Shown here in pieces: positions 43,280 through 51,272 of a stretch of DNA of 64,000 bases (its first letter is position 1; each line of letters begins with the position of its first letter). Source of the DNA: an uncultured bacterium (GTDB taxonomy: Bacteria > Cyanobacteriota > Vampirovibrionia > Gastranaerophilales > Gastranaerophilaceae); assembly GCA_949293185.1 (NCBI GenBank), contig CASFCQ010000004.1, forward strand, positions 1-64,000, given 5' to 3'. A model generated the notes under the pieces. That model was not told the origin of the DNA, did not search any database, and saw only the letters and a program-made list of their open reading frames with translations. Position numbers and translations under genes: made by a program.

Positions 43280-43600
43280 ATGGAAGATATTAAAAAGCTT
43301 TTTGGTAGAAGGTTAAAATCGTTACGGGAGTCAAAAGGGCTGACGCAGGAAAAGTTTGCTGAAAAAATAGACATAAGCAGCAGAGCTCTTTCAGCAATTG
43401 AATGCGGAAAAAATTTTGTTTCAGCAGAAACCATAACAAAAATATGCCTTGCGCTCGAAGTTGCCCCGAAACAGTTATTTGACTTTGATTTTAAATATAA
43501 ATCCACAAAAGATGTAAAACAGGAATTGCTCAGGCTCATTGATGGCAACGAGTCTCACCTGTTAAAGATTTATGAACTTGTCGAGGCATATTTAAAGTAA
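43280..43600 (+). CDS. XRE-family helix-turn-helix regulator
   Basis: 106 residues. A Cro/C1-type HTH fills the N-terminal 65 residues (FGRRLKSLRESKGLTQEKFA, EKIDISSRALSAIECGKNFV). The C-terminal tail is helical and may dimerise. It lies divergent from the glycosyltransferase pair and could control it. No ribosome site is visible. The antisense frame over this gene has no support and is not called. Confidence 0.85.
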   Translation: MEDIKKLFGRRLKSLRESKGLTQEKFAEKIDISSRALSAIECGKNFVSAETITKICLALEVAPKQLFDFDFKYKSTKDVKQELLRLIDGNESHLLKIYELVEAYLK

Positions 43601-43648
43601 TAAAATAAGTTTTTTTTATTTTATTGTAGGGGAGCAGCTTTTTAAAGC

Positions 43649-44578
43649 CTAAAACAACCTGCACTGGTGGATTAAAAAGCTTTCTTGTTTACCTTCTACA
43701 ATAATGTCAGTGTCTTTAATATCTCCGATTAAAATTGGAGAATCAGTGTTGTGTAATTTCATATTTTTGTAGGCTATTTGGGGATTTCTGTTGGCATAAC
43801 AGTATTTGCATCCGTTAGGACAGGTGTCATAAGCGCCTATATCACGGCTTGGCATACATTTGCAGTTTTTTCTGTTGCCTTTATGCGGAAGTTTTTTGAA
43901 TGACAGATTGTTTGCAGCGGACAGAATTTCAGAGGTAATGCATCCGCTTTGCATGATTCCGTATTTTGAATAATCCTCTTTGCCGGCACAGGTTTGTACT
44001 CTTAAATTGTTCTTTTTTGAAATTTCTCCTATACCCGTTAAAATTTCTTTTTTAGCGTCGTCTGAAAAGGCAATAATCTCCGGCATATTCTTTTCCAGTT
44101 TTTTATACATTTCAACAAAACTGAATATACAAAACGCCGTATACGGTGAGAGTTTTTCCGCCATATATTCAAAAGTTTCAAGATGTCTTTTTACTGTATA
44201 AACCTCAGTAATCAAAATCGGGTCATAGCGCCAGGCTATTCTTTGTTTTCCAACTATTTTGCTCAAGTTGATTAATGTTTTTATACTTTCTTCTATATCA
44301 GGTACGTTTGGTTCTATGTCTTTGCCGTATGCGGTGATTGTGTAATGGCAAAATACATTATATTTGTCACTGATTTTGTGTAAATCATTTAGTATCGGCG
44401 CATAATTTTTTGAACAAAAAATAACACAATCAACTATATCCGGCTTGAGCGTATATTTATAAACGTAATTTGGATAAAAGGGATTTCTTGAATAGACAAA
44501 TCCCTGTTCAAAACGTTTGAGCAGCCACTTGCTGTAATAGTTTACTATATCTGTTCTGCCTCCGGCATTTATAATCAT
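43649..44578 (-). CDS. DUF1848 family protein
   Basis: 309 residues. The N-terminus NAGGRTDIVNYYSKWLLKR and the YSRNPFYP segment are the DUF1848 hallmarks. The C-terminus holds several cysteines: CKCMPSRDIGAYDTC and NGCKYCYAN. This CxxC-rich end resembles iron-sulfur or radical SAM-like cluster sites, and the protein may bind an Fe-S cluster or zinc. Family function is not established. It is divergent from the nitrilase gene. Confidence 0.85.
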   Translation of the reverse strand: MIINAGGRTDIVNYYSKWLLKRFEQGFVYSRNPFYPNYVYKYTLKPDIVDCVIFCSKNYAPILNDLHKISDKYNVFCHYTITAYGKDIEPNVPDIEESIKTLINLSKIVGKQRIAWRYDPILITEVYTVKRHLETFEYMAEKLSPYTAFCIFSFVEMYKKLEKNMPEIIAFSDDAKKEILTGIGEISKKNNLRVQTCAGKEDYSKYGIMQSGCITSEILSAANNLSFKKLPHKGNRKNCKCMPSRDIGAYDTCPNGCKYCYANRNPQIAYKNMKLHNTDSPILIGDIKDTDIIVEGKQESFLIHQCRLF

Positions 44579-44660
44579 TTTCCCACTCCGGTTAAATTAT
44601 AGATTAAATTTTACACAATGTAAAAACACCCGGCTGTCTAATACCGCACAGGGGCTTATA

Positions 44661-44675
44661 TGATATAATCTGTCT
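44661..44675 (+). promoter_or_regulatory. Extended -10 promoter, leaderless nitrilase gene
   Basis: TGATATAAT (44661-44669) is an extended -10 (TGn plus TATAAT). Six bases separate it from ATG 44676. No ribosome site exists and no good -35 is seen, which an extended -10 can tolerate. Confidence 0.6.
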
Positions 44676-45494
44676 ATGAAAAATAATCAGGTTAGTGTTA
44701 TAAGCATTCAAATATGTCCAAAAATCGGTTACAGGGACAGAAACCTCAACAAAGTAAAAGACATTATTGAGAAAAATCTTCACTTAAATCCCGATTTAAT
44801 TGTGCTGCCGGAGTTTTTTAATACAGGGGTAAGCTCTGTTGAATTTAAAAAACTTGCGGAAAGCGAGGATGATAGCCCGACAGTAAAGTTTTTTTCACAA
44901 ATTGCAAAAGAATATAATACATATATTTTGGCGGGTTCAATTGTTGAAAGAGACGGAAGCAGACTTTATAACACAAGCCGGCTGCTGGACCGCAGGGGAG
45001 TAACAATAGCTAAATACCGTAAAATACATCTTTTTGACACTTTTGGAGGAACAGAAAACGACTATATTTCCTACGGACATGATTATGCCGTTGCACAAAC
45101 CGACTTTGGTAAAATCGGACTTGCCACCTGTTTTGATATAAGATTTCCACGTCATTTTATGGAGCTTATTAACAGAGGTGCAGAGATTATTGTTCTTCCG
45201 GCTGCGTGGGTCAAACCGCCTCATCTGCTGGCATTTGGAACTGATAACTGGAAAGTATTAAACAGAGCCAGAGCCATTGATAATATTTGCTACTTTATAT
45301 CCTCCGGTTTGTGCGGTAAAATAGATTCGACAAAAGGTCTTAGCGGACATTCTATGATAACTTCTCCTGCAGGGGAAGTGTTAGCTGACGCGGGTGAAGA
45401 TGAAGGAATTGCCTCTGCTGTGCTGGATATGAATCTTTTAAGAGAAATGAGAAGCCAATTTGATATAAAAAGAATAACGGGAATTACGGAGTAA
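44676..45494 (+). CDS. Carbon-nitrogen hydrolase (nitrilase superfamily, omega-amidase-like)
   Basis: 272 residues with the full catalytic triad: E46 (LPEFFNTG), K116 (KYRKIHLFD) and C152 (GLATCFDIRFP). It is of the length and style of omega-amidases and C-N hydrolases that act on small amides. It is cytoplasmic. The nitroreductase that follows starts 5 nt after its stop, and HAD and second nitroreductase genes follow closely, so 44676-47367 looks like one transcription unit. The substrate is not decided by sequence. Confidence 0.92.
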   Translation: MKNNQVSVISIQICPKIGYRDRNLNKVKDIIEKNLHLNPDLIVLPEFFNTGVSSVEFKKLAESEDDSPTVKFFSQIAKEYNTYILAGSIVERDGSRLYNTSRLLDRRGVTIAKYRKIHLFDTFGGTENDYISYGHDYAVAQTDFGKIGLATCFDIRFPRHFMELINRGAEIIVLPAAWVKPPHLLAFGTDNWKVLNRARAIDNICYFISSGLCGKIDSTKGLSGHSMITSPAGEVLADAGEDEGIASAVLDMNLLREMRSQFDIKRITGITE

Positions 45495-45499
45495 TAATT

Positions 45500-46012
45500 A
45501 TGCAAAATACAATTGATACAATTTATGACAGAAGAAGCGTCAGAAAATATATTGATAAAGAGGTTAATCCTGATTTAGTGGATGAAATTTTAAGAGCGGC
45601 GATGTTTGCTCCCTCCGGCTGTAACAAACAGCCATGGCATTTTGTTGTTTTTAATGACAAAGAACTCATTAAAGAAATAAAATCAATGCATCCGTATGCA
45701 TCTGCACTGGCAACAGCTCCGGTTTGTATTATGGTTTGCGGTGATACGGAAAAAGAAATGTCACAGGGCTTTTATCAGGTGGATTGTTCTGCTGCAATAG
45801 AGAACATGATTCTTGCTGCCAAAGCTCTCGGACTCGATACATGCTGGATGGGTATTTATCCCTGGGAAGATACAATGGCTGCATTTACAAAGCGTTTTGA
45901 GCTGCCGGAAAATGTTAAGCCTTTTGCACTTATTTCCGTAGGATACAGCGATACAAAACAAGAGCGTCCAAAACGCTATGACTCGTCAAGAATACACTAC
46001 AATAAATGGTAA
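45500..46012 (+). CDS. Nitroreductase family flavoprotein
   Basis: 170 residues. FMN-contacting elements are intact: DRRSVRKYIDKEV near the start, APSGCNKQPWHFVV (about 33-46) and the AKALGLDTCWMGIYPWE region. It is a compact, dimeric FMN-dependent reductase using NAD(P)H on nitro groups, quinones or flavins. It lies in the nitrilase/HAD/nitroreductase unit. No membrane or export signal is seen. Confidence 0.92.
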   Translation: MQNTIDTIYDRRSVRKYIDKEVNPDLVDEILRAAMFAPSGCNKQPWHFVVFNDKELIKEIKSMHPYASALATAPVCIMVCGDTEKEMSQGFYQVDCSAAIENMILAAKALGLDTCWMGIYPWEDTMAAFTKRFELPENVKPFALISVGYSDTKQERPKRYDSSRIHYNKW

Positions 46013-46027
46013 GAAACGGTAATAACA

Positions 46028-46735
46028 ATGTCAGAAAATAAAAAGTATAAAGGTATAATATTTGATTTTAACGGTACATTATTCTGGGATTCCAAAAAAC
46101 ATCTGGAAGCCTGGAGAGAATACTCTAGAAAATTAAGAGGGCATGCATTTACTGATGAAGAGATGCAAAAATATATGTTTGGCAGAACAAATGAAGATAT
46201 TGTCAAATATCTTATCGGAAAACAACCGGATAAAGAGCTTGTTTTAAAATGTCAGACGGAAAAAGAAGCAATATACAGAGATATGTGCGCTAAGGATTCT
46301 GAAAATTTTAAACTGGCAAAAGGCGCTGAGGCATTTTTGGATTACCTGTGCGAAAATGAAATCCCTCACACAATTGCAACAATGAGCGAAGAAGTTAATG
46401 TGAAATTTTTTATAAAAGGCTTTTCGCTTGAAAGATGGTTTGATGTCAACAAAATTGTTTTTGATGACGGCAAAATTAAAGGCAAACCCGAACCGGATAT
46501 ATATTTAAAAGCCGCTGAAAATCTGAGTTTAAAGCCGGAAGATTGTATTGTTGTGGAAGATGCCGTTTCAGGTATTGAAGCAGCGCACAGAGCAGGTATA
46601 GGAAAAATCGTCGCAATCGAATCAATGGAAACAAGGGAATTGTATTCAACAATCCCTGCGGTTGACGTTATAATAAGTGATTTTGACGATTTTGACAGAA
46701 ATTTATTAGAAAGTAAATTAAATAAGGTGTTGTAA
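46028..46735 (+). CDS. HAD-family hydrolase, beta-phosphoglucomutase-like
   Basis: 235 residues. HAD motif I is DFNGTLFWDS, motif II is TIATMSEE, motif III lysine is in KGKPEPDIYLKAAE and motif IV is VVEDAVSGIEAAHRAG. A helical cap (about 20-90) makes it subfamily I like PGM/phosphoglycolate phosphatases. The second aspartate of DxD is Asn, so the usual acid/base residue is missing. This may alter or abolish phosphatase activity, although DFNGT subgroups exist. It lies within the nitrilase transcription unit. Confidence 0.9.
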   Translation: MSENKKYKGIIFDFNGTLFWDSKKHLEAWREYSRKLRGHAFTDEEMQKYMFGRTNEDIVKYLIGKQPDKELVLKCQTEKEAIYRDMCAKDSENFKLAKGAEAFLDYLCENEIPHTIATMSEEVNVKFFIKGFSLERWFDVNKIVFDDGKIKGKPEPDIYLKAAENLSLKPEDCIVVEDAVSGIEAAHRAGIGKIVAIESMETRELYSTIPAVDVIISDFDDFDRNLLESKLNKVL

Positions 46736-46737
46736 TT

Positions 46738-47367
46738 ATGAAAAATCTGAAAAAATTATTTGTTACAATGTGCTTAATTTCAGGACTTGCCATTACTGCT
46801 TGTCAGGCAAATGCCAAAGTTGTTATGGAAGATATAAAGTTACCCGAACCAGTAATGACAGGCGGCATGAGTTTAATGGAAGCTTTGCAGAATAGACATT
46901 CTTCTGTTAAATTCGGCAAAGACGATATACCTTTGCAGCAGTTGTCGGAACTGTTGTGGGCTGCTAACGGGGAGAATCGTCCTGACGGCAAACGTACAAC
47001 CCCCAGCGCCTTAAATGCTCAGGTGATTACGCTTTACGCCGCATTACCTGACGGAATTTATAAATATGACCCTAAAACACATACGCTTGTTGCTTTCAGC
47101 AAGGAAGATATACGCCCGATAATAGGCAATACCAAAGCACCGTTGATTTTATTGTATGTAGCAAATCTGGCAAGACAGAGCAAATATCTTGCTGCTGTTG
47201 ATTGCGGCTTTATCGGGCAGAATGTTTATCTTTACAGTGCGGCAAATAACCTTAACACAATTTTTCTTTACGGGGTTAACACAAGCGCACTCAACTACAA
47301 ACTTGAGCTAAAACTTGGTGAAGAAGTTCTGTTTGCTCAGCTTGTCGGGGTTAATAACAAAAAGTAA
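46738..47367 (+). CDS. Exported nitroreductase-like (SagB/ThcOx-type) protein
   Basis: 209 residues. The N-terminus is a signal with a lipobox-like ITAC (VTMCLISGLAITAC, Cys22), so it may be a lipoprotein. A domain with LMEALQNRHSSVKFGKDDIP, LSELLWAANGENRPDG and TTPSALNAQVITLYAA follows the SagB/ThcOx branch of nitroreductases, which bind FMN. It would act in the periplasm. It overlaps no gene but ends directly at the stop of convergent rlmH. Substrate is unknown. Confidence 0.85.
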   Translation: MKNLKKLFVTMCLISGLAITACQANAKVVMEDIKLPEPVMTGGMSLMEALQNRHSSVKFGKDDIPLQQLSELLWAANGENRPDGKRTTPSALNAQVITLYAALPDGIYKYDPKTHTLVAFSKEDIRPIIGNTKAPLILLYVANLARQSKYLAAVDCGFIGQNVYLYSAANNLNTIFLYGVNTSALNYKLELKLGEEVLFAQLVGVNNKK

Positions 47368-47838
47368 TTATCTGTGATAATTTTCGTTATTTATGATTTT
47401 AAACGCCCTGTATATCTGCTCGTATAAAAATACCCGTATGAGCTGGTGGGTAAAAGTCATTTTAGAAAAACTCAGCTTGTAATCGGCACGTGCGCTTACT
47501 TCTTTTGACAATCCGTTTGCACCGCCGATTACGAATACAATTTCGTTATGACCTTCGTTTGTAAGGTCTTTTATTTTTTGTGCAAAATCTTCGGATGAAA
47601 GCATTTTGCCCGTAATTTCGAGTGTAATTACATAAGAATCCGGCTTTATAGTGGCAAGTATCTTTTGACCTTCCAGCTCCATGTATTTTTGTGCCATATT
47701 GTCATCTTTTATTTCTTGTGCGGGAATTTCAATTAACGAAAGGCTGCAGTATGCGCCAAGGCGTTTTTTAAATTCTTCTACTGCATCTTTTGTATATTTT
47801 TCTTTAAGTTTTCCGACTGCAATGATTTTTATGTTCAT
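47368..47838 (-). CDS. rlmH: 23S rRNA (pseudouridine1915-N3)-methyltransferase
   Basis: 156 residues, a SPOUT-class enzyme. IKIIAVGKLKEKYTKDAVEE opens the protein, FVIGGANGLSKEV forms part of the SAM knot, and the ending LSFSKMTFTHQLIRVFLYEQ with NENYHR is the family C-terminus. It modifies helix 69 of 23S rRNA in mature ribosomes. It lies 22 bp after mnmG and is likely cotranscribed with it. Confidence 0.96.
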   Translation of the reverse strand: MNIKIIAVGKLKEKYTKDAVEEFKKRLGAYCSLSLIEIPAQEIKDDNMAQKYMELEGQKILATIKPDSYVITLEITGKMLSSEDFAQKIKDLTNEGHNEIVFVIGGANGLSKEVSARADYKLSFSKMTFTHQLIRVFLYEQIYRAFKIINNENYHR

Positions 47839-47860
47839 ATTAAAAAGCCCGTTAAACGGC

Positions 47861-49714
47861 TTACCTGCCCAGCATAACCATTAATACGGAAATATCTGCG
47901 GGTTTGACGCCTCCGATTCTTGCAGCCTGCCCGAGTGTGGCGGGGCGGACTTTTGCAAGTTTTTCTTTTGTTTCTGTTGAAATATGCTGCAGTTCATCGT
48001 AATTTATGTCGGCCGGAATCTTTATTTTTTCAAGCCTGTCCATTGTTTCAACCTGCTGGTTCTGGCGTTTTATATAGCCGTCATATTTTATTTTTATTTC
48101 CGCTTCTTCAAAAATATCGCAGGGTAAATCGAGTTCTTTTGTTGATTGGTCAATTTCTTTCAGTGCCTTGTAATCTATTGACGGACGTTTTAATAACTCT
48201 GACAGCTTCATGCCCCGTTCAATATTTTCATTGTATTTTGCAAGTTTTTCATTTACTTCCGGCGTCGGTGAAATCTTTGTTGTTTTCAGGCGTTCGATTT
48301 CATCCTCAATTCTTTTTTGTTTGTCTAAAAATCTCTGATACCTTTCATCAGAAATTAGTCCTATTTTGTGCCCTATCGGGGTAAGTCTTTCGTCAGCATT
48401 GTCCTGACGAAGAAGCAGTCTGTACTCTGAGCGTGACGTAAGCATTCTGTATGGTTCTTGAATATCTTTTGTAACAAGATCGTCAATTAATGTACCGATA
48501 TACGAGTTGCTTCTTGAAAGTTCGAGCATGTCATTATTGTTTAGATAATTGTATGCATTTATACCGGCTACCAGCCCCTGTGCAGCAGCTTCTTCGTAAC
48601 CGCTCGTACCGTTAATCTGTCCTGCGCAGAACAAACCTTTAATTTTTTTTGTCATTAAAGAATGATTAAGCTGCAAAGCCGGTACTGCGTCATATTCAAC
48701 AGCATAAGCGGGTTTTATGATGTGAACATTTTCTAACCCCGGCAGAGAGTGCAGCATCTGTATTTGAACTTCGGCGGGAAGACTGGTTGAAAACCCCTGA
48801 ACGTAAATCTCATAAGTATCTTTTCCTTCCGGTTCAATAAATATGTGATGAGAGGGGTTGTGAGCAAATCTTACAACTTTATCTTCTATAGAAGGGCAGT
48901 ATCTCGGGCCGATGCCGTGTATAAGTCCTGCATACAATGGTGATTTATCCAGATTGCTGCGTATGATTTCATGTGTTTTTTCGGTTGTTCTTGTAAGATA
49001 ACATGGATATTGTTTGCGTACAGGTCTGTCAGGTTCAAAAGAGAAGAAGTGAAGCTCTTCATCTCCCGGTTGGATAGTCATTTTTGAATAATCAATTGTT
49101 CTTGAATCCACCCTTGCCGGTGTGCCTGTTTTCAGACGTTTCAGCGTTAAACCATGTTTTAATAAAGAATCAGAAAGGCCGGTAGCTGCCCGTTCTCCCA
49201 TCCTGCCGGCGCTTACGGACTGTAAACCTACGTAGCATTTACCTTCCAGAGATGTACCTGTTGTTAAAATAACAGCCGGAGCATGGTATTCAAGACCGAA
49301 TTCGTCTACCACTCCTTTTACTGTATTGTTTTCTACAAGAAGTCCGGAAATCATGGTTTGTTTCAGAGAAATGTAACAATTTTTTTCTATTAAATTTCTC
49401 ATAAAAGACATGTATTCTTTTTTGTCGGACTGTGCTCGCAAAGCCCTAACAGCAGGACCTTTTGAGGAATTTAAAATTTTCATTTGAATATAAGTTGCAT
49501 CTGTAACGATTCCCATCACACCGCCTAATGCGTCGATTTCTCGCACTAAAGCAGATTTAGCTGGACCTCCGACCGCAGGGTTGCAAGGCATGAGTGCTAT
49601 GTGTTCAAGGTTGAGCGTGGTGAGGAGTGTCTTTAGCCCGAGTTTTGCCGCTGAAAGTGCAGCCTCGCAACCGGCATGACCTGCTCCGACAACTATTAAA
49701 TCATAATTAAACAT
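47861..49714 (-). CDS. mnmG: tRNA uridine-5-carboxymethylaminomethyl modification enzyme MnmG (GidA)
   Basis: 617 residues from ATG 49714; an ATG six codons upstream lies inside the promoter and is rejected. The FAD-binding motif is VVGAGHAGCEAALSA. Family markers include MPCNPAVGGPAKSALVREID, TGTSLEGKCYVG and GQINGTSGYEEAAAQGL. With MnmE it modifies the wobble uridine of several tRNAs. A TATAAT lies 6 nt upstream of the start, so the mRNA is probably leaderless. Confidence 0.97.
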   Translation of the reverse strand: MFNYDLIVVGAGHAGCEAALSAAKLGLKTLLTTLNLEHIALMPCNPAVGGPAKSALVREIDALGGVMGIVTDATYIQMKILNSSKGPAVRALRAQSDKKEYMSFMRNLIEKNCYISLKQTMISGLLVENNTVKGVVDEFGLEYHAPAVILTTGTSLEGKCYVGLQSVSAGRMGERAATGLSDSLLKHGLTLKRLKTGTPARVDSRTIDYSKMTIQPGDEELHFFSFEPDRPVRKQYPCYLTRTTEKTHEIIRSNLDKSPLYAGLIHGIGPRYCPSIEDKVVRFAHNPSHHIFIEPEGKDTYEIYVQGFSTSLPAEVQIQMLHSLPGLENVHIIKPAYAVEYDAVPALQLNHSLMTKKIKGLFCAGQINGTSGYEEAAAQGLVAGINAYNYLNNNDMLELSRSNSYIGTLIDDLVTKDIQEPYRMLTSRSEYRLLLRQDNADERLTPIGHKIGLISDERYQRFLDKQKRIEDEIERLKTTKISPTPEVNEKLAKYNENIERGMKLSELLKRPSIDYKALKEIDQSTKELDLPCDIFEEAEIKIKYDGYIKRQNQQVETMDRLEKIKIPADINYDELQHISTETKEKLAKVRPATLGQAARIGGVKPADISVLMVMLGR

Positions 49715-49720
49715 GTTTAC

Positions 49721-49726
49721 ATTATA
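49721..49726 (-). promoter_or_regulatory. -10 box of mnmG, leaderless type
   Basis: On the minus strand TATAAT occupies 49726-49721, followed by GTAAAC and then ATG 49714. The gap of six bases predicts transcription from the start codon. The -35 is weak. Confidence 0.6.
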
Positions 49727-49785
49727 TAACAAAAGTTTACAAACATGTTTAAATTTTAGAAAATTGGGTATTAATAAATTAAGAG

Positions 49786-49814
49786 TTGATTTTTTTTACT
49801 TAATGATATATAGT
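49786..49814 (+). promoter_or_regulatory. Promoter of the prepilin gene
   Basis: TTGATT (49786-49791), 17-bp spacer, TATAGT (49809-49814). It leaves a leader of about 65 nt with an AGAGGATC ribosome site, in contrast to the leaderless genes. Confidence 0.6.
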
Positions 49815-49887
49815 TATTAGGTATTAAATACTTAACAGTGTAATAGTAATTAAAACTAAGATTGATAAGAAAAAGAAAGAGGATCTT

Positions 49888-50424
49888 ATGAACAAAAAAT
49901 CAGGTTTTACTTTAGCAGAAGTTTTAGTTACATTGATGATTATCGGTGTAATTGCTGCTATGACAATTCCGTCATTGATGCAATCTACTGCTCAACAAGA
50001 ATACAGAGCTGCATTTAAAAAAGCTGTATCAATGATTAACCAGGCTGTTACTTTGAACTACGCTTTAGACGGTAGAGACGCTACTGACTACTCTACTTCA
50101 AACTTCATCCACTTGATGACTCAAAGATTAAACGTTATGTCAATGGATGGTACTAATGCTATGTACACTGCTGATGGTATGTGGTTCAGTACTTCTACAA
50201 CAGCTGCTGATGGTGCAACAGGTACTACAACTTGTAACGCTAACGACACAGCTACTCCTGGCAACGTATGTTCTGTAGTTATGGTTGACGTTAACGGTAT
50301 GAAAGGTCCAAACAGACCGACTACTTCTACAACTCGTGTATTCGATATCTTTACTATCGCAGTATACCCGCAAAAAGCATTACCTTCTAGTGAAACAATG
50401 GGTCAAATTATGTACCAGAAGTAG
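49888..50424 (+). CDS. Type IV pilin-like prepilin
   Basis: 178 residues with a short leader (MNKKSG) and the prepilin cleavage/methylation site GFTLAEVLVTLMIIGVIAAM, with Glu at mature position 5. The hydrophobic helix runs to about 30, and the globular part is Thr/Ala/Asp-rich (STTAADGATGTTTCNANDTA) with two Cys that may form a disulfide. It is probably a pseudopilin or major pilin of a type II secretion or type IV pilus system. Uniform codon choice (GCT, ACT, AAC) suggests high expression. No assembly genes are adjacent. Confidence 0.9.
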   Translation: MNKKSGFTLAEVLVTLMIIGVIAAMTIPSLMQSTAQQEYRAAFKKAVSMINQAVTLNYALDGRDATDYSTSNFIHLMTQRLNVMSMDGTNAMYTADGMWFSTSTTAADGATGTTTCNANDTATPGNVCSVVMVDVNGMKGPNRPTTSTTRVFDIFTIAVYPQKALPSSETMGQIMYQK

Positions 50425-50445
50425 TAATTTGTTAATTACAGATTT

Positions 50446-50479
50446 AAAAATCCCGCACAAATTCAGTGCGGGATTTTTT
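50446..50479 (+). terminator. Strong rho-independent terminator of the prepilin gene
   Basis: AAAAATCCCGCAC (50446-50458) pairs with GTGCGGGATTTTT (50466-50478) around a 7-nt loop, followed by further T. Confidence 0.9.
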
Positions 50480-50486
50480 AGTTTTT

Positions 50487-50537
50487 GTCATCGAATTACG
50501 AACATATACACTTGTATATGTTACGTAATTCGGTGAC
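50487..50537. repeat. Near-perfect 24-bp palindrome at the left end of a structured element
   Basis: Arms 50487-50510 and 50513-50537 pair over 24 bases with one mismatch and a single bulged base; the loop is two bases. The right arm contains the 18-bp sequence TGTATATGTTACGTAATT, which recurs inverted at 51048-51065. Confidence 0.85.
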
Positions 50538-51065
50538 AGAAATAATTGTTTCTTAACATAAATAATATAAAAATTTTGTGCCATAGCAATAATAAACAAA
50601 ACTGCGTCAGCAGTGTAAGCGGCTCTGCCGCAGGAATACGATTAAACACTGTTAGTTTTTAGAGTGAATTTTGACAGCCCGTAACGTAGTGGAGTGGATG
50701 CAAAATTTATTCTAAAAATTTACAGTGTTTTTTGATTAGCGTTCTTTTCTCTTTCTTTGGTTCGTTTCTTTCTCTTTTTTTACGTTCATTTTCTTTCTTT
50801 GTATTGCGCAGGCAAAGAAAGAAAATGAACCAAAAGAAAGAAACCGGCGCTTATCAAAAGAGATTTTAAAATTCAGCAACGAAAATTTCCGTTCACTCAC
50901 AAAATGTCAATATCGGTACGGTAAATTTTCATTCCTTCATTTAAAAATCTCTAATCGTATTCCATCAGGGCTTCGCCCCGAACCCCATACGGCTTACTTT
51001 GTAAGCCGTGTATATGAGGAGTTAAAATATTACAATCTTAGACACAAAATTACGTAACATATACA
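50513..51065. mobile_element. 553-bp noncoding element with 18-bp terminal inverted repeats and nested hairpins
   Basis: TGTATATGTTACGTAATT (50513-50530) and its perfect reverse complement (51048-51065) bound the block. Inside, GGAATACGATTA (50633-50644) pairs with TAATCGTATTCC (50952-50963) and closes three long hairpins: 50645-50673 with 50701-50729 (about 25 of 29), 50784-50801 with 50813-50830 (18 of 18, with outer helix 50730-50741/50848-50859), and 50859-50892 with 50918-50952 (about 27 of 34). Small hairpins lie at 50601-50614, 50619-50631, 50968-50978 and 50989-51009. No credible ORF is present. It lies between the 3' ends of two genes. A MITE-like element or structured RNA is inferred. 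Confidence 0.65.
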
Positions 51066-51272
51066 ATCCTGAGAAAGTGAAACACAGAAAGATTGATTCT
51101 TTAGTTTAAATACATACACGCCGCGCAGATGCTTTGTATCTCACTTAGTCAGTCTCCATTCAAAACTTGACATTTGGGCAACTTTTTTACGGAATCATTG
51201 CTAATGTTCAGTATGACGCCGCTTTAAAGTTTTTTTGCGGAATTTGTAGTCCCTAAAACTTATGATTGACTG
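51066..51272. other. Spacer with no recognised feature
   Basis: Between the right terminal repeat and the thioredoxin-like gene I see no gene, no strong hairpin and no repeat of the rest of the window. Confidence 0.5.

Noticed and set aside
43237-43548. Antisense open frame over the XRE regulator gene
   Set aside because: It is a mirror of a well-supported HTH gene; the translation is Ser/Phe-rich with no motif and no ribosome site.
49715-49732. Longer mnmG N-terminus from an upstream ATG
   Set aside because: It would extend through the TATAAT box; the FAD-binding start MFNYDLIVVGAGHAG fits the family length.
50601-51040. CRISPR-like array in the hairpin-rich block
   Set aside because: The repeats are inverted and unequal, not evenly spaced direct repeats with unique spacers, and no cas genes are in the window.
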